DNA of 64,000 nt from Ancistrus triradiatus (lineage: Eukaryota; Chordata; Actinopteri; Siluriformes; Loricariidae): assembly GCA_025084515.1 (NCBI GenBank), contig JAJAGP010000360.1, forward strand, positions 124,001 through 188,000, given 5' to 3'. The translations under genes were made by a program, and so were the position numbers. The notes beneath the pieces were generated by a model that saw nothing but the letters and a program-made list of their open reading frames with translations, made no database searches and had not been told where the DNA came from. Every line of letters starts with the position of its first letter. The stretch's first letter is position 1. Below are positions 9,599 to 20,900 of this stretch, piece by piece.

Positions 9599-10743
9599 CA
9601 GTGGTGTGAAAAAGTGTTTGCCCCCTTCCTGATTTCCTATTTTTTTCCCTATTTTTCCTAACACAAGGAAACACAAAATGCAGCTTTTAAATGAAGGTGT
9701 TCATTATTAAGGGAGAAAAAAATCCAAAAATACATGGCCCTGTGAACCACAGTGAGAGCCATTATCCACAAATGGAGAAGACATGGAACAGTGGTGAACC
9801 TTCCCAGGAGTGGTCGGCCGACCAAAATTACCCCAAGAGCGCAGCGACGACTCATCCAAGAGGCCACAAAAGACCCCACAACAACATCCAACATCAATTT
9901 TTCCAGAACACATCTTGATGATCCCCAAGACTTTTGGGAAAACATTCTGTGGACTGACGATACAAAAGCTGAGCTCTTTGGAAGGTGTGTGTCCCATTAC
10001 ATCTGGTGTAAAAGTAACACAGAATTTCAGAAAAAGAACATTATAGCAGCAGTAAAATATGGTGGTGGTAGTGTGATGGTCTGGGGCTGTTCTGCTGCTG
10101 CAGGACATGGAAAACTTGCTGTGATAAATGGAACTATGAATTCTGCTGTCTACCTAAAAATTCTGAAGGAGAATGTCCGACCATCTGTTCGTGACCTCAA
10201 GCTGAAACGAAGCTGAATGTTGGTTCTGCAGCAGGCCAATGATCCAAAACACACCAGCAAGTCCAGCTCTGAATGGCTGAAGAAAAACAAAATGCAGACT
10301 TTGGAGTGGCCGAGTCAAAGTCCTGACCTGAATCCTACTGAGATGCTGTGGCATGAGCTTAAAAAGGCCGTTCCTGCTGGAAACCCCTCCAGTGTGACTG
10401 AATTACAACAATTCTGCAAAGATGAGTGGCCAAAATTCCTCCACAATGCTGTAAAAGACTCACTGCAAGTTATGGCAAACGCTTGGTTGCAGTTGTTGCT
10501 GCTGAGGGCGGCCAAACCAGTTATTAGGTTTATTGGGCAATCACTTTTTCTCACAGGGCCATGTAGGTTTGGATTTTTTTCTCCCTTAATAATAAACACC
10601 TTCATTTAACAACTGCATTTTGTGTTTACTTGTGTTGTCTCTGACTAATATTTAAATTGGTTTGATGTTCTGAAACACTTAAGTGTGACAAACATGCAAA
10701 AATGGGGAATCAGGAAGGGGGCAAACATTATTTCACACCACTG
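9599..10743 (+). mobile_element. Tc1-like transposon, internally deleted
   Basis: The ends are inverted: CAGTGGTGTGAAAAAGTG at the left and CACTTTTTCACACCACTG-type at the right (10725-10743). Inverted homology extends about 150-190 bp inward (9599-9745 against 10555-10743), as in fish Tc1 elements with long terminal repeats. The left flank is TA and the right flank is CA-TA, consistent with a mutated TA target duplication. At 1145 bp it is shorter than a usual Tc1 element of about 1.6 kb. Deletions remove the transposase N-terminus and a central block. Confidence 0.9.
9752..10609 (+). pseudogene. Tc1 transposase pseudogene
   Basis: This single frame is interrupted by one in-frame TGA at 10214-10216. 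Visible pieces in order are the second DNA-binding helix and GRPR-like motif (RAIIHKWRRHG, LPRSGRPTKI), a jump over roughly 60 missing residues, then PQDFWENILWTDDTK with the first catalytic Asp, GGGSVMVWGC, NDPKHTS with the second catalytic Asp, and SPDLNPTEMLWHELK with the catalytic Glu (DD34E class). The first helix-turn-helix is deleted, and the reading runs into the right terminal repeat. Catalytic residues survive but the protein cannot be functional as it stands. The enzyme class cuts and pastes at TA sites. Confidence 0.9.
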
Positions 10744-11017
10744 CATACCTGCATGCCCATGGCCTGTCCAGCAGCACAGGTGGGAACGAACCAAATCTCT
10801 GCAAGTCTGCAAGTTATTCAAAATCGACCTTTCATTATTAAACGCTGTTTACGTCGTTTCAGTGTTTCTGCACCTTCTGTTTGGTCATGTTTGAGTCTTT
10901 TCCTGATAATGTCACAGATAAACAATGATTCTATCAGATTTTTCTTCATAAGCTGCAGGTCGAAACTGAGATATAATAATTAACATACGTAGGCTAAAGA
11001 GAATACTGAGAATAAAA

Positions 11018-11086
11018 GAAAGAAAGAAAAATAGAATGAAAGAGAGAGAAAAAGAAAGAAAGAAAGAAAGAAAGAATAAAGGATAC
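11018..11086. repeat. (AAAG)n-rich simple repeat
   Basis: Purine-only tract of AAAG and GAGA units. Confidence 0.9.
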
Positions 11087-11355
11087 TGAGAAAGAGATGT
11101 TTCTTCATAAGCTGCAGGTAGAACTGGAGATATAATAAACAACATAGATAAGATATAACAGTTCTTACACTGGAGCAGGACAGTCACCATTTAATGGAAT
11201 TATTTGTCGTAAAACAAAACAGAAAAACGTTTTAAATCTACAGATTCAGATTTAGATACGGAGACACAGATTTCACAAAAAGCTCTCTTAAGAATCTTTA
11301 TGGTTTTTAGTGAAGAAAAATCTGTTTTTCCCCCGACATTAAACAATAAAACCAG

Positions 11356-11360
<5 letters not shown>

Positions 11361-11428
<68 letters not shown>
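11361..11428. repeat. (TC)n microsatellite
   Basis: About 34 TC units. Confidence 0.98.
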
Positions 11429-11432
<4 letters not shown>

Positions 11433-11837
11433 TGATCTCTTGGGTAGATTTTTTTCCTCTCCTATTTCCCCTTCACTGGCTTTATATCCCATTTTACACT
11501 TAAATGCTTCTCTCAGCTGAGAATCAAACACTGACGTGTGATAATGCAACGCTCCAAACATGCAGTCTTTAGCCAATACTAACAGCATGAACTTATTTTA
11601 TTCTGGATTCATTCTTCTGTAATGCAACAGATATCTTCAGATCAATAATTTAAAGTGTTAGTCGTTTCTAAATCCATGATCTGATATTTTATTTTTAGAT
11701 TGCAGCAACTGTTTTAGTTTAACAGTTTTGAAACTCGACTAACTAAATTCAAACCTGCATTTCTGAACTTCAATTTTGCTTTCAAATCCTATCAGCCCCA
11801 CAGTTTTAGGATGATCACCTAACTTTTTTACGACAAC

Positions 11838-12010
11838 TCAAGTCAAATCAAATTTATTTACATAGCTATTTTTACACCACAGCATTGGCTCAAAGCAGCT
11901 TTACAAATAAATTGGCTCAAAGCCCTAGTTGGAAAAGCCTGAGGCGACAGTGGAAAGGAAAAACTCCCCAAAAGTTATTGGAAAGAAACTTTGGGAGGCC
12001 CATAACAGAC
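11838..12010 (+). repeat. Interspersed repeat family 3 (TCAAGTCAAATCAAATTT head)
   Basis: Starts with AAGTCAAATCAAATTTATTT, then ACATAGCTATTTTTACA, AAAGCAGCTTTACAA and GGCGACAGTGGAAAGGAAAA. The same order is seen at 24278-24421 and, inverted, at 15205-15305, 26800-26945 and 36716-36903. It is a common fish repeat end with a pentanucleotide-like tail. Its class was not determined. Confidence 0.75.
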
Positions 12011-12777
12011 GTGCATGTAGAATTCCCAAACTACTCTAGTTTAATAGCTTAACTAAAACATTCTGGTTTTGTGAAGTATAACCCAAACTTATTAAATTAT
12101 TTTAATGAATGGCATATCATTATCTCTGCAGATCAAACAGAGAAAACCATAGTGTAATTTGCATTTCTAAAACAAATACCAGTCCAAATCTAAAAAAAAG
12201 TCTAAAAATGCTAAGTAGTCTGCAGTTATAAAGGAGTGTTTACAGATCTTAAAGGGCTGTTGGATTCGGTTAAATGAAAGAAAACAAGACCCCGACCAGA
12301 GAGAGCTGCTCATTGAATGAAGGAAATGGATTATAAAACTTCTGAACACAGACTGTGGCAAAAGATGTAAGAAGGTTATAAAGGGTAATCATATAGGTAG
12401 AGCAAGTGGGAAATCCAACAATGGAACATATAAATTTTACCTTTTAGATGTGCAATATACTGTTTGACCACTAGTAGAGCTGTGGAGCACTGTAGTATAT
12501 TAGAGGTATGTTAAAAGTAAGTTTTAGGTTTGGGGATTATTGCTGATCGGTCCCAGCTTGTGTCAATCAAATAAGGGGGAGTGGTTAAGCACTAGTTATG
12601 TTCTTCATATTCTGTATCAGTCTGGAAAAAAAGGATTTCATAACTTTTTAGTCCTTAGTTTCAGTCATAGGAGGTAAATAATGTTCGACATGTTTATTTC
12701 GTACCACAAACAAAAGAATTGTTGTTTTTGGTAGATAAAGTAGATTTTTGGGAATGATTTTTGGGAAAGAGACTCAC

Positions 12778-13376
12778 TTGTGCAGGGCGCTTGGTGGAAG
12801 TTTGGTTTTCTCCATCTGCCCGTAGCAGCTGGTCTTGGCCTCGGGAATGTCTCCGAACTCCTTCAGCATGGCCGCCGCCGCCGTGGTGATGATACCCAGC
12901 CCATCTCGTACCCGTGCCTCCAGAGGATAGTCCCAGTCGTCGTAGGAGACAGAGATCATACCTGACGGGAACTCGTCCGGGGTCACGTCCGGGTTCCCAG
13001 TGGTCAGACTGGGGACGATCCAGATGTATCCAAAGCCTGTGAGTCCGAGAGAGCGAGCCTCCTCCAGGATGTAGACGGCTTCGTCCTTGGAGCAGTAGAG
13101 CAGGATGACCGGGGACTGGACCTTCTTGAGCTGGAGCTGAGCTCGTCCCCCATCGCCCCCATCCACCGCGTCCATGGTGATGGTGTGCTGCAGGTCCCAG
13201 CCCACGAAGCTGTTATCCACCGTGGTCTTCAGGACCGAGATGAAGTCCTGGTAACCCGGGAACTTACTGGTGACGATGGAAAAGACGTGCCAGTCGTACT
13301 CCTCCATGATGTTCAGCATCAGCAGCGCCTCCTGCTGGATGGATGCGCCGAACTGGAAGAACGTTGACTTCACGTC
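12778..13376 (-). CDS. grin2a: GluN2A NMDA receptor subunit, 599-bp exon (amino-terminal domain)
   Basis: The exon encodes 199 residues plus two bases of a split lysine codon. It begins DVKSTFFQFGASIQQ and includes EEYDWHVFSIVTSKFPGYQ, TTVDNSFVGWD, ILLYCSKDEA, EARSLGLTG, FPSGMISVSYDDWDY, EARVRDGLGIITTAA and IPEAKTSCYGQMEK. These match mammalian GluN2A more closely than GluN2B, 2C or 2D, for example TTVDNSFVGWD and EARSLGLTG. If the first residue is Asp139, as in mammals, the Lys and Asp of the high-affinity Zn2+ site (rat K233, D282) are present, the Glu (E266) is Asp, and the Cys equivalent to C320 is kept. The exon is six bases longer than my count for the mammalian exon, because of a GGDGGR-type loop. 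The acceptor is preceded by tgcaaacag and the donor is gtgagtc. The glutamate-binding and channel regions lie in later exons outside the window. Confidence 0.95.
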
Positions 13377-13399
13377 CTGTTTGCACAAGAACAAGAACA

Positions 13400-16300
13400 G
13401 AGCTAGTAACTGAGGAGCGGGTGTGGATCTGCAGTTTAAATAAATAACATTGAATTAGGTAAACATAAAGTCATTTTAAAGTTATGAATTCAAAATAAAG
13501 GGTTTAACATCTATGGAACTGTTTTACACCTTGTTTCATTTATTTAATTTATTTTTTTATTTAAGTCAAGTCAGCATCAGTACAAAACATAAGTTACAGA
13601 TTCATCTTGTATTGGAGGGGGAAAAACAAAGAAAGGAAAGAAAACACATTGCAAGATCATACAAGTTTGAGACAAGATACAAAAGGTTTCAGTGACCATG
13701 GCTTCCAAGATAGTTGCTAACCAGCGACCATATCTTCCAGAATTTTGGCAGCTGTTGTCTGAGGGAGTAAGTCAGTTTTACACCTTGTTTTAAAGTTAAT
13801 GAAATAAAAAGCTTTATTTTTTATTTTAATCTATGCTAAAACATGACATATGTACTTTTTGAAATTGTAGAAAATTTGTCCCCGTCACTTTTTGCTACAC
13901 CCACTTTTTTAAATGCTTTATTTTGGCGCTACCTCTTCTTGAAATATCCTTTTGCATTTTGCTCTATCCACTTTTTAAAATACCCAATTGTTTGGTCTCA
14001 AAAGTTGAAATGACTCATTTATTTTAAAATTTTTTCATCTGATTTTAAATCAGCAACACTTTTTGAAATGCCTTATGTTATTTTCAAAACTTTTAATACT
14101 TATTCTTGTATATTTTTTAAAATGCCTGCTTTTATTGTCCCTAATTCTTAAAAAAAATAAGCATAATGTATTTTTATCTTTTTATTCTAACATTTTCTGA
14201 TCTTTTCTGTTTCAATTTCTTGTCCATGTAGATTTTTTGTTATCCCATTTCATTTTTCATTCCTTTTAATTCATTATCCTTATTTTTTCTGAAAGTTTGT
14301 TCTGAAAATAGTTTTGTCACACTTTTATCATTTATTACTAGTAATTGATTAAAATTTGTTACTGCTATTAATTAAAAACAAACTATTGCATCTTCAACAT
14401 TAACATTCACACTGATAAAACAGATGTATGTTTAGCTATTGGAATGATTATTTAATAAACATAAATATTTAGGATTTAATGTAGCAGTGAGATTTCGGTG
14501 AGCAGAGACATGTCTTTATAAGATATGATACAATATGAAATAAATTCAACAGCTGATGTTTTATGGGAAAATCAGTAGAAATAAAGGACAGAAGATATAA
14601 ATGTTCTGTCTGAATAATCCCACAGTGAATGTCCCGGAATAGATCCCACACTCGTTTAATCAAACTTAATGACTTTCTTAATTAAAGTTCACATGCAGCA
14701 CCAAAAATGGAAACGATTCGAAGCTGAAAGCTTTCATTCTCCACCAAACCTCCACAGATCCAGTAATAATCAGTAATAATCAAAAATTAACCACCACTGA
14801 TGCAATGTCTGATTTATTTCTTATATGATTATATTTTTTATTTATTTCAAATCCTAATTTTATTTTTATATCATTATATTTTGTATTTATGTCTTTTAAA
14901 ATCTGATTTTATTTGTTATTGATTTTAATTATTTCTTTTTTAAACACTTGATTTTAGTATTTATTTTAAATCCTATAAAATAGGATTTAAGACCGACCGT
15001 ATTTTTAAAAATGTGTTTTTGTATTATATTTTTTATTATTTATTTTAAATGTTTTTAAGTGCTTTCTCAGGCCTTATGGCTTTTCTAGTTCTTTATTCGC
15101 ACCACTTTTTTAAATTCTAAAATGCATCTTAGTTAAACTTTTACTATAAACTTATAAATTCGATGACTTCTTTATTTCTTACATATAACATCTAGGCTTT
15201 AAGCAGGTTTCTTCCTCATAGCATTTAGAGAGTTTTTCCTTGCCACTCTTGCCCTAGGTTTGTTCAGCATTCTCCGTTATAAAAAACAGATATAGAAATA
15301 AATCTTTCTTTGATTCATTTTTATTACTACTTTTTGAAATGTCTCATTCTTGTCCTTGTTTTTGTCCTCACTGCTTTATAATACTTGCTTTTTTCACTTT
15401 TTATAGTGCCTGAATTTTGTCTCTAGATTTCTTAAATCTCTATTCTCATCCTAGATTTTGGTAGTTGATTTTTTTTTGGAATCCACCACGTTTTTAAATA
15501 CCTGCATTCTTCCTCAGCAGTTTTTTTAAAAAGCTGGTTTTATTCCCCACTTTGTGATATACCTGATTTTTCTAATAATATTTTAAATTGGTAACTAGTA
15601 GAATGAGAACTAGTATTACAATTAGTAAGGGGCAGAGCTTCTATTAAGCGTTCTATGAAGCATGTCGTGTTTTATTTTATTTTTGTCAAATTTTTAGCTC
15701 TTCATCATGTCAGCCTCCAAACCCAAAGTAACTTAGTTCTTCTTCCATAACCTCTGTGTTTCCGCCTCCCTCCTGATTGGTTTGTTACAGTCGGACACGC
15801 TGTGGCTCGTTCATTACCCACAATGCCTTCTGTGCTAACCTCTGGTGTTTAATAGGCCTTATGGAGTGAGAGGTTTAATAAAATCCAGAGTGCATTAGAG
15901 GCACAGATTGAATGTAGAGCAGAGCAGAGATTCATTAAGCAGAATTTACATCACACTCCAATCAAACAACAGCACGCCTTACAATCCAATCCCTAACGAG
16001 ATCAGAGCCTTTTTATTCAGCCACCTTCCTATAATACAGACTTTTTACAGATCTGATTTATCAGCTACAACATATGTAAATCCTGCACATTTTAATCTTT
16101 AACACAGATTTCTGATATAACCTATAAAACTTGACCTGTGGCAGCAACAAATGAAGGTTATTTAGTAAATAAAAATCATTTAAATTAATGTGACTGTGAC
16201 ATCAGAGCAATCAGTAACAGAAACTATCAAGCCCACACTAAAACTAAACTAAATGACAAATAAAGCAGAATCCATCAATGAAAATATACAATATATAGAT

Positions 16301-17140
16301 AGATAATGTAAAATAAATTAAAGCAGCTCTGATTGCCTATTTGTATTGTTTTGATTCAAATAGCTTTGAGAGGTTTAGGAAACTTAAACTTCAGAAGAAA
16401 GTAAAAGAAGAAAAACTTGAAATCAAAAGTGTTTCTGGGAGGCTGTTTGAATTTGGATTTGTTTGAAGTTGGAATCCAGATCATTTTCAGACACACCATG
16501 AGGCTGGGTCATGTTCAGAGTCAGAATTTTCATTTGAATTTGGGGGGACAAAAATTCTAGCGGACTGTTCGATGTCGGAATTGGTTGAAAAAAGTTGTGT
16601 TCAAATTCTGAGACCAAACCAGTCATCCTGTGACGGAACTGTTCATTTATAATCACCTTGTATCCCAAAGACCATTATATGTACAAGATAAAGTCTTTTT
16701 GAGCGGGAGATCCTGTGAATTCATAATTAAGGATCCTTAGAGCCTTCTGAACTGATTCTGAACTGATGGGCTCCTTAGAGGCGGGACTCCCGGGGGTACT
16801 GGGGCACGTGATAGAGGATCTGAAAAGTTCTACATGGCTGAGAATTAAGGTCTGCGCAGATCGTACTGGTGAGCTTAATGAAAAAAGTGTTGTTTATACT
16901 TAATATGTATATCTAAATACGCTCTAAATATGATGTACCGAGGATTTAAGATGCTTATTAGCATTACAAAATATAAAACTGAAACAATGGGTGCCCTCAT
17001 CACACCAACACTAAAGCTGGTACAGAACCCAAGGGTGATGATATTATCCCACAAAAAGGAATTTTGAGTGTTTTGTTGATGCTGATAAATATTTATTCAT
17101 GTAGTTTGGATCTCATGAAGCCTAATGACCGCAATACTGA
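13400..17140. other. AT-rich intron, essentially featureless
   Basis: Long T-rich stretches (13.8-15.6 kb) with repeated short ctttttaaa-type motifs, but no gene. Only a small family-3 repeat fragment at 15205-15305 is recognisable (GAGTTTTTCCTTGCCACTCT, AGAAATAAATCT). Confidence 0.5.
15205..15305 (-). repeat. Repeat family 3 fragment
   Basis: Contains GAGAGTTTTTCCTTGCCACT, CTAGGTTTGTTCA and ATAGAAATAAATCT, the inverted order of 24278-24421. Confidence 0.7.
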
Positions 17141-17149
17141 TTTTTTCAC

Positions 17150-17310
17150 CGGTGGTGCTGCATTGGATAAGGTACCGGACTGTTGACCTAAAGGTCCAAG
17201 CTGCCCCTGTTGGACCTTTCAGCAAGACTTCTTAGCTCTCAAGTGCTCAGATTGTATAATGTACACGTCGCTCTGGAGAAGAGAATTTGCTTCATGTTTG
17301 AAATGTAAAC
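17150..17310 (+). repeat. Degenerate tRNA-derived SINE (family 1-like)
   Basis: On the plus strand: GGTGGTGCTGCATTGGATAA (A-box region), GTACCGGACTGTTGACC, AAAGGTCCAAGCTG and GTCGCTCTGGAGAAGAG. The order matches family 1 but with heavy divergence. Confidence 0.6.
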
Positions 17311-18605
17311 CTTATAAACCTCAGGGTGACGCCCTAGACTCCAAAATGTATTCTCATATTCATTAAAGAATAAACCATTAAAGCTAAATCATCTTATTCC
17401 ATCCCTCTTGTTGTCTCTGTGTTTCTCTGGGCTGAGTGTTTGCTTGTTCTTGGACACTCCTTCACGACTCATGTTTGTGATCAGATCTCATTAGTGGCGC
17501 TCTGGTTCGAGGCTGAAGCGTCCGATCAGACCTCATTAGCGTTGTTTGTTCCATGCTTGGACATGATCCGCTCTGGAATGACGGCCCTACAGATCCTACA
17601 GGACGTGGAACTCGGAGCAGGACTGACTCAGAGCTTTTGCTTTTGCTTTTTGTTTCTTTTCGTAAATGATTCTCTAAACTTAACCAGAGTGGAGCTCGGG
17701 CCCTGAAGGGCGTTGGTACGAGACGGACGGATCTGAAGGACCTGGAGGACTTTAGTGCCGTTCAATCAGATCTCCTCCACTTCTGAGAGACGTCGTTATT
17801 ACAGGCGGAGCGGGATAAATAAATCTGTTTCACACTCTGAGAGAGGAGATATTCAGACGTCAGATCTCATACATCCGGACTGAGACTGAGAGGCCAGAAC
17901 GTTCCTCCTAAACACAAAACAAACCGAGATGGAAAAGATGACTGAATGACACCCAACCTCAGCCTGATCAGCTCTCCCATTTCAGTTTGATCGGCTGCCA
18001 GCGAACACCGGCCTGTAATTGAGCACATCATAGCTGAGCAGATGAACGTCTCTCCTGAGAATTTCTCCATATCCTGATTCCTCCTAAATCACCAACGAAG
18101 ACCAAACAACAACACGAGCAGAGGAACCAGCATCCTCCTGAGCGCAAATACAAGCTGGAACTAACCACAGAGACCAGGAACTGGGATCTCCCCTCAACCA
18201 GTACTCACAAAGCTCTGAAGGTTTTATCCTGAAGCTTGCTCGTAGTGTAGGAGTGTAGTGGAACCATCCATGGAGCCACTTTCATAACATACTCATCAAT
18301 TCTTGGTGAACCCGGCCTGCCAGTCGCAGTCGGCCATTTCTTAATGACTCTGGCTCTTTTTGCAATCAAAAATATACAAGCTACTTCCACAAAACTTTGC
18401 AGGAGCGTAGGTCCTACACCCAAATCATGTGCTAAGCAATCTGACGTACGGTTTTCTGAAAAATCTTTGTTTAAACGATTTTTTTCCATAGGAAATGTAT
18501 GCCGGAACATTACGGTGACTGTTGTTATTTCAACTGTAGCTGTCTCTTCTCACACAGCTCAAGCAGCCCAAACCATAAATATTGGGACGGATCACGATCC
18601 TTACC

Positions 18606-18609
<4 letters not shown>

Positions 18610-18661
<52 letters not shown>
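18610..18661. repeat. (TA)n microsatellite
   Basis: About 26 TA units. The sequence on its right (18681-18720, TTCCCAACCTGAGGTCCG) resembles the terminus of a hAT transposon. Confidence 0.95.
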
Positions 18662-18664
<3 letters not shown>

Positions 18665-18719
18665 AGACATCTAAATTCATAGTTCCCAACCTGAGGTCCG
18701 CATTCCCCTCGAAGGGGGC

Positions 18720-20480
18720 ACTAAACATCACAGGACTAAAACTCTGGGTTTGGGAATGACATGACGTTTTTGGACAGAATTGTTTGAATATTTTTTTTTA
18801 TTTAAAAATGAAACATTTTCATGTAAATATGAAGATGTAAGCTCTACAAAAAGCTTTTCTTTTCACTGAAGCTGTTGTTTAATGTTAGTGTTCATTTGAG
18901 TCCTGTATCACTGCCTTTGTTTTTTATATCTTTTATTAGTTTTTAATGGATTAATAATGTGTTGTTTATTTGTGTTGTATTTTACTTTCAAATTTTCATT
19001 CACCTCTCTTTTTGTTTTTGCTTTTTTAATATAAATGATGTATGTATTGATTATTTTGTGCATTACAATAAGAAAGGCTTTAAATAAAACACACTATTAT
19101 TGATTAAAGAAGGGATTTGAATTTTTCACATTCTCTTCAATAAGAGAGAAAAACAAGCTGAAATAATGAAGCAGCTACCTCATGCCCTTATTAACAGGAA
19201 AGTAAAAAAATATTTAGCGTTAGATCATCTAGGACATCAGATTTATTATTAAACTGATGATTTAACAAATAACCACGATCCTTCAGATTGCCGAGCACGG
19301 ACCCTTTTCTTTTCTTGCAGTTGATCTACAGACTATTACCAGATTATTCAAGTTTAATTGTTAAGTCTGACTTATGAGTCAGAGTGAGATAATCTAGATC
19401 TCATGTGTTGGTTAGATGTTTATTTTAGGTTTTTGTTTTTAGAGTGGTTATCACTATACAGTCACATTTTAAATATTTATTGACAGAATTAAATCTATTG
19501 TAAGTTGATGTTTGCTTCCGAGGTCCGGCTCTGGCCCTGGCCCCTGTATGAGCCTGAGCTGGACTAAGCGGGTACATAGAGTGAACTCTGCTGGATCTCC
19601 AGAACGTTCTGTCTGACCTCTGTACTGACATGAAGCTGATGACACAGAGCGGCCGCCGGCACAGCGTATCGACTTTGGATTCATTTTTCCACCGGCTGCT
19701 GGTCGCTTAATCATCAGAACGTCCGTCCAATCAGCATCACTGAAGTTGGTTGAAGAAGAGACAGACCCCCCAGGGTGCAGGGGTTTCAGAGGCGGGGGTG
19801 ACGGTTTGTAACCAGACGGCTGCGTCACGTCTGGTTCAGCGTTACTGAGCTCTGGACCGTCCGGTGGAGCGTGGAAACGTCCAGCTGAGCGACATGGAGC
19901 AGATCCAAGGTCATGAAACTAACAAACTAAACACCGACATCATTGGCACGTTCTCTGATACTGTCCAAAAATGACCGAATTAACCCCAAATGCTCAAATA
20001 AACATCACCTAGAGCAATATTAATCGGTTACCTTCTTCATTTAAGATATTTCGATAAAAGCTGTGGTACTCACGTAAACACACACAGCAAATTACCAGTT
20101 AGGATTGTTAGCGGTTTTAATTGTTTACTGACCCTGATTTTGCACACACAGTTCCTGACCAGGGTCATGAGAGGTCCAGTGTCCAGTTTCACAAGACAGC
20201 TTAAGCCCCCCCTCCCCCCAAATATCTTTTCTCTTTTCAAGACAGCTAAACTTTATGCTAAAAATCAAACATAAGCTGCACTTTTTCCTTTTAACATCCC
20301 AACAGAGTAGACCCACACACACACAGCCTTACTAAAGAATAATAATGATTCATTATGTGTGTAATAAGTCATTAATCAGCACCTATACATGTAATTCATT
20401 TTAGTTACTCTTTTTGAGTGAAAATATCTTCTTAAATAATTTTATGTAGGGATTGTTTTTAATTTAACATGTGCAAATTG
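18720..20480. other. Intron, no gene recognised
   Basis: AT-rich at the left and GC-richer at 19500-19900. Short open frames on the minus strand (19425-19828) are not recognised and overlap one another in different frames. Confidence 0.4.
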
Positions 20481-20639
20481 TTTTTGACAAACTCAGAGCA
20501 CCTTGGAGCAGACAAAGCCTAGAGATGACCCCCAGTGATTGGTACACCCTGAGGGGTATGGGAACCACGGGTCTAATGGATTTGACATGAAAATCTCACC
20601 CAGATGCGCACTCAGTTTCAAACATTTCCTAACGCTCAG

Positions 20640-20900
20640 CCCTATTCTCCATCTTTGGGGAGTTAAGATGAGGTTTGGTGTTCCTTAAATAATTCCAAGG
20701 GAATTTACTACTTAATTAAGGAGCGTTATGTAACACAACGCTTTCTAAGGGATTACTTAAGGGACGTGTGATAGATATTTAGGGGAATGTTTAAGGGCTT
20801 ATGATGACTTCCCTTAAGGAAGCCCTTACGTAACGCTTAAGACATTTTTTCTGCAGCATACTTAACTTTAAGAGATGCTTAAGGGCAAAGAGAAAATTTC
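20640..20900. repeat. CTTAAGG-rich segment, possible decayed transposon
   Basis: Seven or more CTTAAG/CCTTAAG/ACTTAAGG palindromic words lie within 260 bp, including the inverted pair CCCTTAAGGAAGCCCTTA. This resembles the end of a decayed inverted-repeat element, but no termini were defined. Confidence 0.35.

Larger units (their letters stand above)
258..12777 (-). other. grin2a: grin2a intron between the 599-bp and 115-bp exons (12.5 kb)
   Basis: The intron is bounded on the minus strand by a consensus donor (gtgagtc, 12771-12777) and an acceptor at 258-259. It is much longer than the coding sequence it separates and is filled by repeats listed separately: a SINE, a direct duplication, an LTR retroelement, a Tc1 element and microsatellites. 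The stretches 1390-3460, 4811-5336, 8104-9100 and 10985-12777 otherwise look like ordinary AT-rich intron. Confidence 0.85.

Noticed and set aside
17419..17706. 95-codon ORF on the plus strand
   Set aside because: No recognisable domain, antisense to the gene, and within the range of chance ORFs in 64 kb.
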